Shown here one piece after another: positions 8,636-16,697 of a stretch of DNA of 48,612 nucleotides (position 1 is the first letter of the stretch; each line of letters opens with the position of its first letter). Source of the stretch: Chloroflexota bacterium (GTDB lineage Bacteria > Chloroflexota > UBA6077 > FW602-bin22 > CADDYW01). The DNA lies in the NCBI GenBank assembly GCA_021324795.1, contig JAJPIK010000114.1, positions 1-48,612 on the forward strand, given 5' to 3'. The position numbers and the translations under genes are program-made. The notes below the pieces were generated by a model. It was not told where the DNA came from. It did no database searches and was given only the letters and a program-made list of their open reading frames with translations.

Positions 8636-9025
8636 ATGCCGGTAACACCTGGAATGCGGGGCGAAGCCAGCATGACAGTCGACCAGGCGCACACCGCGAG
8701 TGCGCTTGGCAGCGGAAATGTGCCTACCTTGGGCACCCCTGCGGTCGTGACCTTGCTCGAGCGCGCCGCGGTTAACGCTGTACGCCGCGGTCTGGAGGAG
8801 GGTCAGGAGACCGTCGGCACGTTGATCAACATCCGCCACCTTTCGCCAACCGCGATCGGCAAGCACGTTCGGGCCCAGGCCATCGTCACTGGCGTCGAGG
8901 GGCGCACGATCACTTTTGAGGTCAGCGCGACCGATCCGTCAGGGAAGATTGCCGAGGGCACCCACGAGCGAGTTATTGTCAACCGCGAACAATTCATCTG
9001 GAAAGCAGCATCTCGCGGCATTTGA
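8636..9025 (+). CDS. FlK-type (fluoroacetyl-CoA thioesterase-like) hotdog thioesterase
   Basis: A small hotdog-fold thioesterase of 129 residues, which would hydrolyse an acyl-CoA thioester in the cytoplasm. Thr34 (GTPAV), Glu42 (LLERAA) and His68 (NIRHLSP) have the same spacing (8 and 26) as the Thr42-Glu50-His76 catalytic set of FlK from Streptomyces cattleya. Typical hotdog strands follow (VRAQAIVTGVEGRTITFEVSA) with an EGTHERVIVN end. The frame is open further upstream, but ATG 8636 is chosen because GGGGAG lies five bases before it and the protein homology starts after it. Most proteins of this family act on other small acyl-CoAs, so fluoroacetate detoxification should not be assumed. 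Confidence 0.82.
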   Translation: MPVTPGMRGEASMTVDQAHTASALGSGNVPTLGTPAVVTLLERAAVNAVRRGLEEGQETVGTLINIRHLSPTAIGKHVRAQAIVTGVEGRTITFEVSATDPSGKIAEGTHERVIVNREQFIWKAASRGI

Positions 9026-9205
9026 TCGCCAGCCTCACTCTGATTGCCCCGTCGCGACCACTCTATGCTAAGATACGAGCCTGGCGGCATTTCACGCTGT
9101 GCTGGCCTTCACTCCACGGAGGATAGGTTGGTGCCACGGTACGCAGTCTGTTAAACGCGGCGCGTGACTTTGCGTTCAATGCTCGCTTCTGGAAAGAGTA
9201 CCCGA

Positions 9206-9234
9206 GGAGAGACGCGACAGTGGCGCGTCTCTCC
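9206..9234 (+). other. Perfect 11-bp hairpin in the 368-base leader of ndk
   Basis: GGAGAGACGCG (9206-9216) and CGCGTCTCTCC (9224-9234) form an 11-bp stem with a 7-base loop. The gap 9026-9393 between the thioesterase and ndk has no gene. A weaker GCCCC/GGGGGC hairpin lies at 9341-9360. No T-run follows the main stem. It may be a thioesterase terminator or part of an ndk leader RNA. Confidence 0.5.
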
Positions 9235-9393
9235 AAGATCAGACATCAGAAAATCGGAAAGGAGTGCCATTAGCAATCTAGCCGGGATTATTCTGAGCCA
9301 AGAGGATCGGTAGCGCGGGCGCTTGTGCCCTGCACTACTGGCCCCATACGTGTAGGGGGCTCACGACTAATTCACGATAGTGGCAAACGAGGA

Positions 9394-9843
9394 ATGGAGA
9401 AGACTCTCGTCATTATCAAGCCAGATGGAGTTCAACGCGGCCTGATTGGACCAATTCTCACCCGGTTCGAGCTGCGGGGCTTCCGGATCCTTGCCTTGAA
9501 AATGCTGACCGTACCGAAGGAGATGGCGGAAAAACACTACGCTGTCCACCAGGGGAAATTCTTTTACAATGATCTGGTCAATTACATCAGTTCGGGACCA
9601 GTCGTTGCCATGATCCTCGAAGGCGTCGAGGCGATCAAAGCTGTCCGTCTCATGGTCGGTGCAACCCGCCCGTACGAAGCTGCTCCGGGCACGATCCGCG
9701 GCGACTACGCGCTGACCGGCCTCCGCAACCTGATTCACGCCTCTGACTCCCCGGATACCGCCGCCGCCGAGATCGCTCTCTGGTTCCCCGGAAATGAAGT
9801 CCAATCTTATTCCCGCGACCTGGACCGTTGGATTTACGAGTAG
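9394..9843 (+). CDS. ndk: Nucleoside diphosphate kinase
   Basis: The 149-residue protein matches the usual NDK length. It transfers the gamma-phosphate of ATP to nucleoside diphosphates through a phospho-histidine. The protein opens MEKTLVIIKPDGVQRG. The catalytic His115 lies in GLRNLIHASDSPDTA, the family signature, with TRPYEAAPGTIRGDYA just before it. The frame is open upstream, but ATG 9394 is where the family normally begins. A GAGGA lies directly against the ATG with almost no spacer, so the ribosome site is weak or unusual. The gene stands alone after a long untranslated stretch and converges on the amidase. Confidence 0.96.
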   Translation: MEKTLVIIKPDGVQRGLIGPILTRFELRGFRILALKMLTVPKEMAEKHYAVHQGKFFYNDLVNYISSGPVVAMILEGVEAIKAVRLMVGATRPYEAAPGTIRGDYALTGLRNLIHASDSPDTAAAEIALWFPGNEVQSYSRDLDRWIYE

Positions 9844-9848
9844 ACAAA

Positions 9849-9900
9849 GGGAGAGGAGACGGGAATCGGGAGTCAGGGGAAAGCTCCCTTTCCCTCTCCC
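9849..9900. repeat. Imperfect palindrome of the GGGAGAGG...CCTCTCCC type
   Basis: GGGAGAGG (9849-9856) and CCTCTCCC (9893-9900) flank a purine-rich then pyrimidine-rich core with an inner GGGGAAAGCTCCC pair. It lies between the convergent ndk and amidase genes and resembles widely dispersed intergenic repeats of the CTCTCCC class. It may act as a bidirectional terminator. Confidence 0.4.
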
Positions 9901-9976
9901 GCTGGCTTCCTCTCTGGACATGGAGCGGAGCAGAGAGGACTACCCCTCGAACGTTGTGCCAACCGGGTTATTAGCG

Positions 9977-11383
9977 CTAGCCTCCTTGCCCCATCGCCGG
10001 TGGTTGCCAGCCTCCAACTTTTCGCTCGATTTCCTGAGCAACTGCCAGGGCAACGTCCTCGCGCCACGGCGCTGCGACGACCTGAACACCGATTGGCAAA
10101 CCTTCCGGCGACGTGCCCGCCCGAACGACGACCGCCGGCCAGCCGGTGAGATTGAAGGTCACGGTGTAGCTGAAACCCGGCAATTTATCGGGAGCCAGGG
10201 TTTCGCCATGCAGTGGGGCCGGGAAGGCACAAACCGGACAGATGAGGACATCGTGATCCGACCAGAACGAGACTAGACGATGCCGGAATTGGTCCCAAGT
10301 AACGAGGGTGTCAAGCAGGGATGTCAATGGCATAGCCTGGGCTCGCTGGATTGCCAGCAATCCGTCGAGGAGTGGATGAAGCTGAGTGGTCCCGCTTTCA
10401 GCGAGAAATCGGTCAAACGCGTGGCCACCGTCCCCCATCAACAGTCCCATGAAGAGTTCAAAGCTCTGTTCGATGCCGGACGGACGTTCCTCGGTCACGT
10501 CACGAGCGACGTCGGCGAGCGCGCTGGCCGAGCGCTGCACGGTTGCGACCGTTTCGGGCGTTGGCGGAGCAATGAGGTTACTGGTGAAAAAAGCAATGCG
10601 GAGAGTCTTCAGGTCGACGTTCGCTGGCTCTCCCAGGGGCATATCAACCACATCAGCATCCTGCCAATCAGGCCCGGAAATAATTGGCAAGGCTAAGGCC
10701 AGGTCTTCGACGTAGCGGGCCAGTAGGCCGACCTGGCAGAGACGGTCGTAGAGTCCACTCGCCGGCACAAACATTCCCATGCGGGAGACGCGGCCAGTAG
10801 TCGGCCGAATCCCAGCCACGCCACAGAAGTGCGCCGGAACGCGAATGCTACCGGCCGAATCGTTCCCCAGTCCTAGCGGCGATCCACCGGCTGCGATGAT
10901 CGCTGCTTCGCCCCCGCTGCTCCCGCCGGGAACACGATGCAGGTCGTAGGGGTTGTTTGTCCGACCATAGATGAGATTATCAGTCTCGAATGCCACGCCA
11001 AGCTCCGGCAGATTCGTCTTGCCGAGCACGATCGCCCCGGCCGCTTTGAGACGAGCCACGGTGGATGCATCTTGCTCGGGCATCCAATGAGCGCGCCCTA
11101 ACGTACCGCTCGTGCACGGCAGACCAGCCACGGCCATATTATCTTTGACCGTGATCGGCACACCGTGCAATGGACCGACTGATTCTCCTCGCGCCAACGC
11201 GGCGTCTGCTCGCCGGGCCTCGGCCCGCGCCTGCTCGCCAACAATCTGGACCATCGCATTGATCGTCGGGTTCACCAGGTCGACTCGCTGCAGATAGGCG
11301 TCGACGACCTCCTCTGCCGCGACATCCCGACGCCGAATCCGTCGGGCCAACGCACTGGCCGAACTAAATGTGATGTTATCCAC
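9977..11383 (-). CDS. Amidase (amidase signature family)
   Basis: A 468-residue amidase-signature enzyme that hydrolyses carboxamides with a Ser-cisSer-Lys triad: Lys80 in ITVKDN, cis-Ser155 in VPGGSSGGEAA and nucleophile Ser179 in GNDSAGSIRVPA. The length and the C-terminal FNLTGWPAVVVRAGTSPEGLPIGVQVV region are normal for general amidases and GatA relatives. GatA itself is less likely, as no gatB or gatC is adjacent. The GTG start follows GGGAGGGTAG closely. It lies 20 bases downstream of apgM in the same direction, so it is probably co-transcribed. The physiological substrate is unknown. Confidence 0.88.
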   Translation of the reverse strand: MDNITFSSASALARRIRRRDVAAEEVVDAYLQRVDLVNPTINAMVQIVGEQARAEARRADAALARGESVGPLHGVPITVKDNMAVAGLPCTSGTLGRAHWMPEQDASTVARLKAAGAIVLGKTNLPELGVAFETDNLIYGRTNNPYDLHRVPGGSSGGEAAIIAAGGSPLGLGNDSAGSIRVPAHFCGVAGIRPTTGRVSRMGMFVPASGLYDRLCQVGLLARYVEDLALALPIISGPDWQDADVVDMPLGEPANVDLKTLRIAFFTSNLIAPPTPETVATVQRSASALADVARDVTEERPSGIEQSFELFMGLLMGDGGHAFDRFLAESGTTQLHPLLDGLLAIQRAQAMPLTSLLDTLVTWDQFRHRLVSFWSDHDVLICPVCAFPAPLHGETLAPDKLPGFSYTVTFNLTGWPAVVVRAGTSPEGLPIGVQVVAAPWREDVALAVAQEIERKVGGWQPPAMGQGG

Positions 11384-11403
11384 CTACCCTCCCGTATGTC
11401 GCT

Positions 11404-12609
11404 TTATGCTCCGTACTTCTCCAGCTTCAAAGCATTCGCCATGAGCATGAGCATCGACTGCAAGGCCGGAAAGCGGCCTAGAGTACCGCGTTGACAGGCA
11501 CGCTCGGTGAACTGTTCGACGCTGTCCGAGATTTCGTAGCGCGATCGCAGCATATAGGGAACCGGATTCCAGGAATGGGCTCGCAAGATCGACGGCGTAC
11601 TGTGGTCACCGGTGACTGCGATCACGTCGGGGCCAAGCGCGAGCAAGTCCGGTAGTGAATGATCCACCTCTTCGATCGCCAGCACCTTCGCAGTGAAGTC
11701 ACCATCCTCACCGGTTGTATCGGTGTACTTGAAGTGGATATAGAAGAAATCGTAGTCGGCCCAGTTCTGGCGGACGGTCGCGATCTCATCGGCAAATTTT
11801 TCGCCAGTCTTGAGAACGTCCATCCCCACGAGTCGTCCCAGGCCCCGGTACATCGGATAGGTCGCGACCGCGGCGGCCCGCAGCTTGTAGAGTTCGCCAA
11901 ACTGTGGCAAATGCGGATACTTTGCGAAACCCCGGAGAAGAATCGCATTCGCCGGCTGATACCCCTTAAGAAGCTGGCGAGCCGCGGTCAGGAACTCATT
12001 CACCACGTCAGCAGTGTGTTGGGCAGACGGTTCCAATGCCGTGGCCGGCAGGGGAGGAACACCGGTCTGTTGGGGATCGGTATCGGTGACCCTCTCGGAA
12101 AGGTTGGGGCCCCGGAAAATGATCACGATCCGGTGCATGCTTTCGGTTTCGACGAAGATCTCGACGCCGGGAATCTTGATCTGGCGCAAAAGGGCCACGA
12201 TTTGACGGTTCTTTTCGGTCGAGATGCGACCGGCTCGGCGATCGACGACAGCCCCTTCATCATTGACTGTTGCCAGATTTCCACGGACTGCGAGGTCGGT
12301 TGGCTCGAGTGGAAAGCCAATCCCGAGTGCTGAAAGCACACCTCGCCCAACGTAGCATTTGAGCGGATCATAGCCGAAGAGCGCCAGATGGGCCGGGCCA
12401 CTCCCCGGGGTAATCCCTGGCGCGATGGGAATGCTCAGTCCGCAAATCGACTCACGGGCGAGCGCGTCGAGGTTCGGCTTGGTCGCAGTCGCCAGTTCGG
12501 TTAATCCGGTATCGGGACGCGGCAGGCCGCCCAAACCATCCATGACGAGCAAGACGATCTTACTCGGCGTCTTCATCGATAGCTCAGACATAAGCTCATA
12601 GGGAATCAT
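11404..12609 (-). CDS. apgM: 2,3-bisphosphoglycerate-independent phosphoglycerate mutase, archaeal type
   Basis: This protein interconverts 2- and 3-phosphoglycerate in glycolysis and is of the ApgM group within the alkaline phosphatase superfamily, not the longer GpmI form. Metal ligands are visible as Asp24 in LLVMDGLGGLP, the phospho-accepting Ser70 in PGSGPAHLALFGYD, and TGDHSTPS towards the C-terminus. At 401 residues the length fits. The ATG at 12607-12609 overlaps the stop of the upstream DUF2085 gene (ATGA), implying coupling. A later ATG beginning MKTPSKIVLL is an alternative start, because the family usually begins near there. It forms an operon with the flanking membrane-protein and amidase genes. 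Confidence 0.92.
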   Translation of the reverse strand: MIPYELMSELSMKTPSKIVLLVMDGLGGLPRPDTGLTELATATKPNLDALARESICGLSIPIAPGITPGSGPAHLALFGYDPLKCYVGRGVLSALGIGFPLEPTDLAVRGNLATVNDEGAVVDRRAGRISTEKNRQIVALLRQIKIPGVEIFVETESMHRIVIIFRGPNLSERVTDTDPQQTGVPPLPATALEPSAQHTADVVNEFLTAARQLLKGYQPANAILLRGFAKYPHLPQFGELYKLRAAAVATYPMYRGLGRLVGMDVLKTGEKFADEIATVRQNWADYDFFYIHFKYTDTTGEDGDFTAKVLAIEEVDHSLPDLLALGPDVIAVTGDHSTPSILRAHSWNPVPYMLRSRYEISDSVEQFTERACQRGTLGRFPALQSMLMLMANALKLEKYGA

Positions 12610-13148
12610 AGCTCACTCACAATTTCCTCAAAACTTGCCTGAAGGTGTGGAAACGCAACCCAAACCGTCGTCGTGCCGAACAACGCACCGGTTATCGAGC
12701 GCAACAGCCATGTGCTCTCGCGCCAGCCGAACATCTGAGTGAACCCATCAACGGCAATAAGCAAGACGGCGAGGAAATACCAGTGCCAAGGTAACGCCGG
12801 CAGGCCCTGTCGGCGCAAGCGGACGTAGGCAAGACCGCTCAGTGCCATCGACCAATAAAGGGCAGTGCACCGTTCGCAGAAAGCCAACTGATGGCCAAAC
12901 AGGAAAAAGGAGTGCGATGGCAACTGATTGCAGACGATCCAGTAGCTCTGGAAAATCATCGTCGCGACTGCATTTTGTCCGAGTACGGCAAGAATTGGCG
13001 CTAGGACCGGCAGCGTCGCATACAACAGCAGGAATGTATTTGCCGCGAAGAGCCAGTGACGCGCGGAAAACCCGACGACAGCGACGAGCAGCGGGCTCAA
13101 CTGTCCGCCACGCCGGGGCTGCCCCGAGGTGGTTGCTCCTACGGCCAT
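12606..13148 (-). CDS. DUF2085 membrane protein
   Basis: A 180-residue integral membrane protein with about four hydrophobic segments. It carries the DUF2085 pattern: CNQLPSHSFFLFGHQLAFCERC (a conserved Cys/His cluster, probably metal binding), then GFTQMFGWRESTWLLRS and a TGALFG segment. The function of the family is unknown. The frame opens at 13181, but the ATG at 13146-13148 is chosen because AAGGAGG lies ten bases before it. The bases upstream of that belong to a dispersed repeat (13181-13224). The stop overlaps the apgM start by four bases. Confidence 0.82.
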   Translation of the reverse strand: MAVGATTSGQPRRGGQLSPLLVAVVGFSARHWLFAANTFLLLYATLPVLAPILAVLGQNAVATMIFQSYWIVCNQLPSHSFFLFGHQLAFCERCTALYWSMALSGLAYVRLRRQGLPALPWHWYFLAVLLIAVDGFTQMFGWRESTWLLRSITGALFGTTTVWVAFPHLQASFEEIVSEL

Positions 13149-13180
13149 GGCGAATAAACCTCCTTCACCGGGCATCCTCA

Positions 13181-13224
13181 TCCCTTAGCCTCTTCTCCCA
13201 CGCACTAAGGAAAGGGGCTAGGGA
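13181..13224. repeat. Dispersed palindromic repeat
   Basis: TCCCTTAGCC (13181-13190) pairs, with one bulge, with GGCTAGGGA ending at 13224, around a TCTTCTCCCACG...AAGGAAAG core. Elements with this CCCTAGCC...GGCTAGGG layout are common intergenic repeats in many bacteria. It separates the YflT-like gene from the DUF2085 gene. Confidence 0.45.
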
Positions 13225-13239
13225 ATAAAGGCCCCCGGC

Positions 13240-13767
13240 TTAGCTGAGACCCGGCCCAGCTCCGTGAAAGGCCGTCCCATAAGGACGGCCGGCGTAATAG
13301 GCGATCGACTGACCCCCATGGCGATCGAGCACCACGCGCACCCGCTCACCCATCATCCGGTCAGCAACGCCAACGAGCACCAGAATCTTTCCTTCCTGTA
13401 GCAAACCGTTGTAAATCAGTGCGTCGCGTTGGGGAATTCCTTGCATAACCATTGCTCCGATCGGACTGGTATTCGGCGAAACAGCCAGAACGTCGGCTAA
13501 TGGTCCCGCCACTGCGAGTGCGCCGATGCCACTACGATCCAATCGCAGCGGTTCGCTCAACCAGTTCGCATTCTTCCCCAACACCGCGAAGGGCCCTTTG
13601 CCGCGTTGGGTAGCCCCGGTGGCCTCCAACACCTCGGCCTTCGCGGCAATTGATACATCGACCGAGCGCACACCCAGGCGCTGCAAATCGTTCAACACCT
13701 TATCCAGGTCGGCAGCGCGGTCAAACGCCCCGATCACCGCGCGGCTCGCCAGTCGAACTAATCCCAT
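13240..13767 (-). CDS. General-stress-protein-like (YflT type) protein
   Basis: A 175-residue soluble protein resembling the YflT/heat-induced stress family. An alpha/beta ferredoxin-like half at the N-terminus (RAVIGAFDRAADLDKVLNDL...VSI) leads to a Gly/Ala-rich middle. A second half then reads MQGIPQRDALIYNGLLQEG and ILVLVGVADR...VLDRHGGQ, which matches the family's IP-xx-A-xx-Y-xxx-L-xxG-xILV pattern. The open frame extends to 13830, but its first residues (PSPYPSPGGRG) are just a translated dispersed repeat. ATG 13767 has GGAGAAAG before it and is the better start. The biochemical role of the family is not known. Confidence 0.68.
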   Translation of the reverse strand: MGLVRLASRAVIGAFDRAADLDKVLNDLQRLGVRSVDVSIAAKAEVLEATGATQRGKGPFAVLGKNANWLSEPLRLDRSGIGALAVAGPLADVLAVSPNTSPIGAMVMQGIPQRDALIYNGLLQEGKILVLVGVADRMMGERVRVVLDRHGGQSIAYYAGRPYGTAFHGAGPGLS

Positions 13768-13784
13768 TCTTTCTCCACTGAAAT

Positions 13785-13818
13785 TCCCTCTCCCTCCAGG
13801 AGAAGGGTAAGGTGAAGG
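13785..13818. repeat. Dispersed repeat, TCCCTCTCCC-CCAGGAGAAGGG type
   Basis: TCCCTCTCCCTCCAGGAGAA followed by GGGTAAGGTGAAGG matches the widespread class of bacterial intergenic repeats whose translation reads PSPxPSPGGRG. It lies just upstream of the YflT-like gene and artificially lengthens its open frame. Confidence 0.55.
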
Positions 13819-13887
13819 CTGCCTGCTCATTCATCGGTATATGGTAGCCCAACGGACCGGCTACAGACCATTTCATGTAACATTCCA

Positions 13888-14643
13888 TCAATTGGGTGAG
13901 CGTCCTCGCATCAGAATCATTTCCACCACGTCTCGCCGACACTGTTCGCAAAGCATGACTGAATCACTACGCTCTTGCTCGGCAACGCGGACAAGTTGCG
14001 CCACCGTCGTCGCTGGTCGCAACACGCAACGGTTGGTGCAGAATCGGCGCCCCTCGGCTAGCTCGATTCCCGATTGACGTGACCGTGATGGCAACCCAAG
14101 CACCTGACCAAACTCTTGCAGGACCAGTCGTCGCAGTGCTAACTCGCGATGCTCAGCCCGAACGAGTCCGCGCAAGCGGTGGACCGAGAGAACCGTGCCA
14201 AGCTCGGGCACCGTCATTCCCAAGACAAAGGGCTGACGCGATTCATCGGCTGGCGCCCGAGCTTGATCGACCAGATCCCAATCGATCACCGCGACGTCCC
14301 AGTGGGGGCTGGACTTCTGCCATGGCTCATTTCGAACGAGATCAAGAAAACGCGCCCCAATGACTTGCTGGCGAGCGGCGTCAAAACTCGTGTCTACATA
14401 CCAACGGGTTCCCCAGTACGGCGTGCCCTCCGGTACTGATGGGATATACCAGGTACCAAAGGGACGGATGGTGATCGTGGGTAAGGCGAGCCCCACCTGA
14501 TTTCCGATCGTATAGACCAGTTGCAGCAACTCACGCACCGTGGATACGACGAGCTGAGCCTCGACGTGATCCACGCCTTGAGTCCACATCACCGATACTG
14601 GCTTCAGCGGGGCCTCGCGTCCCTCCGGGGTCCACCGAGCCAT
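13888..14643 (-). CDS. Metzincin-like (archaemetzincin-type) protein lacking zinc-binding histidines
   Basis: A 251-residue protein starting at the ATG of 14641-14643, with GGAGGG about a dozen bases upstream. The C-terminal half has RRLVLQEFGQVLGLPS, which lines up with the metzincin HEFGHxLGLPH helix but with Gln for both HExxH histidines and Ser for the third ligand. Four cysteines follow as CTNRC and CEQC, reminiscent of the second zinc site of archaemetzincins (CX4CXM...CX2C), though the spacing differs. The N-terminal domain (VEAQLVVSTVRELLQLVYTI) is unassigned. If the alignment is right, this is an inactive relative that may keep a structural zinc. It lies 34 bases after the cyclophilin lipoprotein gene. 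Confidence 0.6.
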   Translation of the reverse strand: MARWTPEGREAPLKPVSVMWTQGVDHVEAQLVVSTVRELLQLVYTIGNQVGLALPTITIRPFGTWYIPSVPEGTPYWGTRWYVDTSFDAARQQVIGARFLDLVRNEPWQKSSPHWDVAVIDWDLVDQARAPADESRQPFVLGMTVPELGTVLSVHRLRGLVRAEHRELALRRLVLQEFGQVLGLPSRSRQSGIELAEGRRFCTNRCVLRPATTVAQLVRVAEQERSDSVMLCEQCRRDVVEMILMRGRSPN

Positions 14644-14677
14644 GCGCGTCTTACTCCCTCCGCGCGTGCTTGTATTT

Positions 14678-15334
14678 CTATTGCTCTGCGATCGTGATCG
14701 TTTGGATTCGGACGTCCACCGTCGGCTTCGAATTCTCGCCCGTTGCGCTGGTTGTTGTCGGAACGTTGGCGATCTTATCCAAGACGTCAAAGCCAGCGGT
14801 CAGCTTACCAAAGATCGTGTAATTAGGCGGTAATGGATAGTCTTGATGCATAATAAAGAACTGGCTGCCGTTCGTATTCGGCCCCGCGTTAGCCATCGCC
14901 AGTGTGCCCCGGGTGTACGGTCGCTTCACCGGCTCGTCCTTGAAGCGATAGCCTGGCCCACCAGCTCCGGTGCCGGTCGGGTCGCCAGTCTGGACCATGA
15001 ACCCCTTGATGATCCGATGAAAGGGCACATTATCATAAAAGTGCTGTTGCGCGAGAAAGACGAAGTTGTTCACCGTTACCGGTGCCTGGTCCGCGTACAG
15101 GTCTGCCGTCATGTCCCCCATCGTCGTCTTAATGACCGCGGTGTAATGCTTCTTCGTGTCGATTGTCATCGGCGGGGGCGATGACCACTGCTTGATCCCG
15201 GAGCTAGTTGCCACTGTACTACTTTCTGGCGGGCTAGCCTGGGTCGGCGTCGGCGGTGCCGCTGCCTGACAGGCGCCCAAGCCGAATAAAGTCACCAAGA
15301 GGGCAATGGATCGCCCTAATTCTCGTCTACGCAT
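14678..15334 (-). CDS. Cyclophilin-type peptidyl-prolyl isomerase, lipoprotein
   Basis: The protein has 218 residues. A lipoprotein signal ends at Cys22 (LFGLGACQ), followed by a Pro/Thr/Ser-rich linker and a cyclophilin domain from about residue 62. Catalytic-site segments are FHRIIKGFMVQTGDPTGTG, with the active Arg, and GTLAMANAGPNTNGSQFFI, with YTIFGKLTAGFDVLDKI following. It would isomerise prolyl bonds in proteins outside the cell membrane while tethered by lipid. The start ATG has GAGAGGGTGG upstream. The downstream metzincin-like gene follows after 34 bases and may share the transcript. Confidence 0.93.
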   Translation of the reverse strand: MRRRELGRSIALLVTLFGLGACQAAAPPTPTQASPPESSTVATSSGIKQWSSPPPMTIDTKKHYTAVIKTTMGDMTADLYADQAPVTVNNFVFLAQQHFYDNVPFHRIIKGFMVQTGDPTGTGAGGPGYRFKDEPVKRPYTRGTLAMANAGPNTNGSQFFIMHQDYPLPPNYTIFGKLTAGFDVLDKIANVPTTTSATGENSKPTVDVRIQTITIAEQ

Positions 15335-15389
15335 GACGTTTATTTATCCACCCTCTCGTGAGGATTATCAGGGACGCGCCGGTCTCTCG

Positions 15390-16325
15390 TCAACTCGAAG
15401 CCACCGCCTGAGATCGCAACGTCATGAACGTCAGCTCTGGTCGGGCCAGCAAGCGGATGCGATGTGTGCTCGTGCCCAGACCACGATTGACGTAGAGCGG
15501 CGTGCCACCAACCCAATACAGTCCGCTTGCAAACATGGTGTCCGAATGAGCGAGTGCCCGCTGAGTCAACAGCGGCAAATTAACCTGGGCACCATGGCTA
15601 TGGCCAGCGAACGCGAGATCGAACTGGTGAGCCGGCAGGTCGAGCAAGAAATCCGGGTAATGGGTGAGCAAAGTGCGCGGCCGATCGTTCTCGCTCAATC
15701 CTTGCTCCGCATCGGTCAGACGGTCGTGACTGGTGTAGGCATCGCCTATACCGACAAACCAGAGCCGCGCGCCATTGCGTTCGAACACAGCCGTGCGGTT
15801 GTCCAGCAAGGTAACGCCGACGTCAGCAAAAGCGCGGCTCAACGCCCGGCGATGATTGGGACCAAAGCGATAATCATGATTGCCAAGCACCGCGAAAACT
15901 GGTCGAACTGTTAACCGGCTCAGCAGATCGACCAGGGTCGGAATCGCTCGACGATGGCTCAGGTAGTCCCCAGTCAAGACGACCACGTCGGGGCGCTCTT
16001 GATTGCAAACGGAGATCGCTTGGACCACCGGACAGCGCGGGTCGAGGTTTGGGCCGAGGTGAAAATCAGACAGATGCGCGATGCGCAACCCATCCAAAAC
16101 GGCAGGCAAGCCGCTGAGCTCGACGGTAGGATGGCTCACGTCCAACCAGTAGGGCTCGATCCAATGGCTGTACGCCGCCACGCTCACTAACGCCGCGCTG
16201 AGCCCGGCTGCCGCCAGGCCGACTGGCGCCCGTGCGACTACTGACTCTAGTAAGGTATATACAGTCGTGGCGACCGAGGGGGTCCGACTGTCACGGTCGA
16301 CGCGCCGATCGGGTCCCGCGCCCAT
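15390..16325 (-). CDS. Membrane-anchored metallophosphoesterase (YkuE/YaeI-like)
   Basis: A calcineurin-like phosphoesterase of 311 residues. One membrane helix lies at about residues 35-52, and the catalytic domain follows. Metal-binding motifs appear in order: HLSDFHLG (Asp87, His89), TGDYL (Asp120), GNHD (Asn149-His150), THYP and GHSHG. Family members such as YaeI/YkuE act on UDP-diacylglucosamine-like or other phosphodiester substrates at the membrane; the substrate here is unknown. The frame is open to 16364, but ATG 16325 is chosen because AAAAAGGAG lies four bases upstream. Its 5' end overlaps the tail of a gene fragment on the same strand (16247-16546). Confidence 0.87.
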   Translation of the reverse strand: MGAGPDRRVDRDSRTPSVATTVYTLLESVVARAPVGLAAAGLSAALVSVAAYSHWIEPYWLDVSHPTVELSGLPAVLDGLRIAHLSDFHLGPNLDPRCPVVQAISVCNQERPDVVVLTGDYLSHRRAIPTLVDLLSRLTVRPVFAVLGNHDYRFGPNHRRALSRAFADVGVTLLDNRTAVFERNGARLWFVGIGDAYTSHDRLTDAEQGLSENDRPRTLLTHYPDFLLDLPAHQFDLAFAGHSHGAQVNLPLLTQRALAHSDTMFASGLYWVGGTPLYVNRGLGTSTHRIRLLARPELTFMTLRSQAVASS

Positions 16326-16546
16326 GCTACTCCTTTTTGCACCCAGCCGGCCCAGTAGCGCCACGTCCCCGTTTGAGTCAAGATAATTTCCCTATGAGTC
16401 GTCGCGGTCTCGCCGGGGTTCAACGCATCCGGGAATCCCCAGCAGTACGGGTGATCGCGACCGGTGCTATTGCCATCGTAGTCTACCCCACCGACCAGCA
16501 CCCTTGGATCTCGGAATAGCTCCGGCCGGCGAAGGTATCGCTTTGA
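16247..16546 (-). pseudogene. C-terminal fragment of an unidentified secreted-type protein
   Basis: This frame is open from a TAA at 16547-16549 to a TAG at 16247-16249, without an ATG. It encodes a protein-like, W/Y/G-rich sequence including RRPELFRDPRVLVGGVDYDG, FPDALNPGETATTHREIILT and GTWRYWAGWVQKGVAW. The layout suggests the last beta-sandwich domain of an extracellular protein. The first half lies in the gap between the metallophosphoesterase and the zinc ribbon, which otherwise has no gene. No parent gene is present upstream, so I read it as a remnant. It could also be a chance frame, but the composition argues against that. Confidence 0.42.
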
Positions 16547-16697
16547 TTATATAGGAAGCGGGGAAAAGACGATCGGCACAGAACTTGCAGTTAATCTAAC
16601 GACGCGGTGTTCCGTGCTCCCCGTGGCAGTTGGACAACGGGCGACAACTGATCCCCGATTGGAGCGCCGCCGAGACCCCGCACTGGAGAATACACGC

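Noticed and set aside
9110..9240. Possible T-box leader (AGGTTGGTGCCACGG resembles the AGGGTGGTACCGCGG box, followed by a GC stem)
   Set aside because: The match is partial, no specifier loop or U-rich terminator is visible, and ndk is not a usual T-box target.
13768..13830. N-terminal extension PSPYPSPGGRG of the YflT-like protein
   Set aside because: It is translated repeat DNA; the ribosome site supports the start at 13767.
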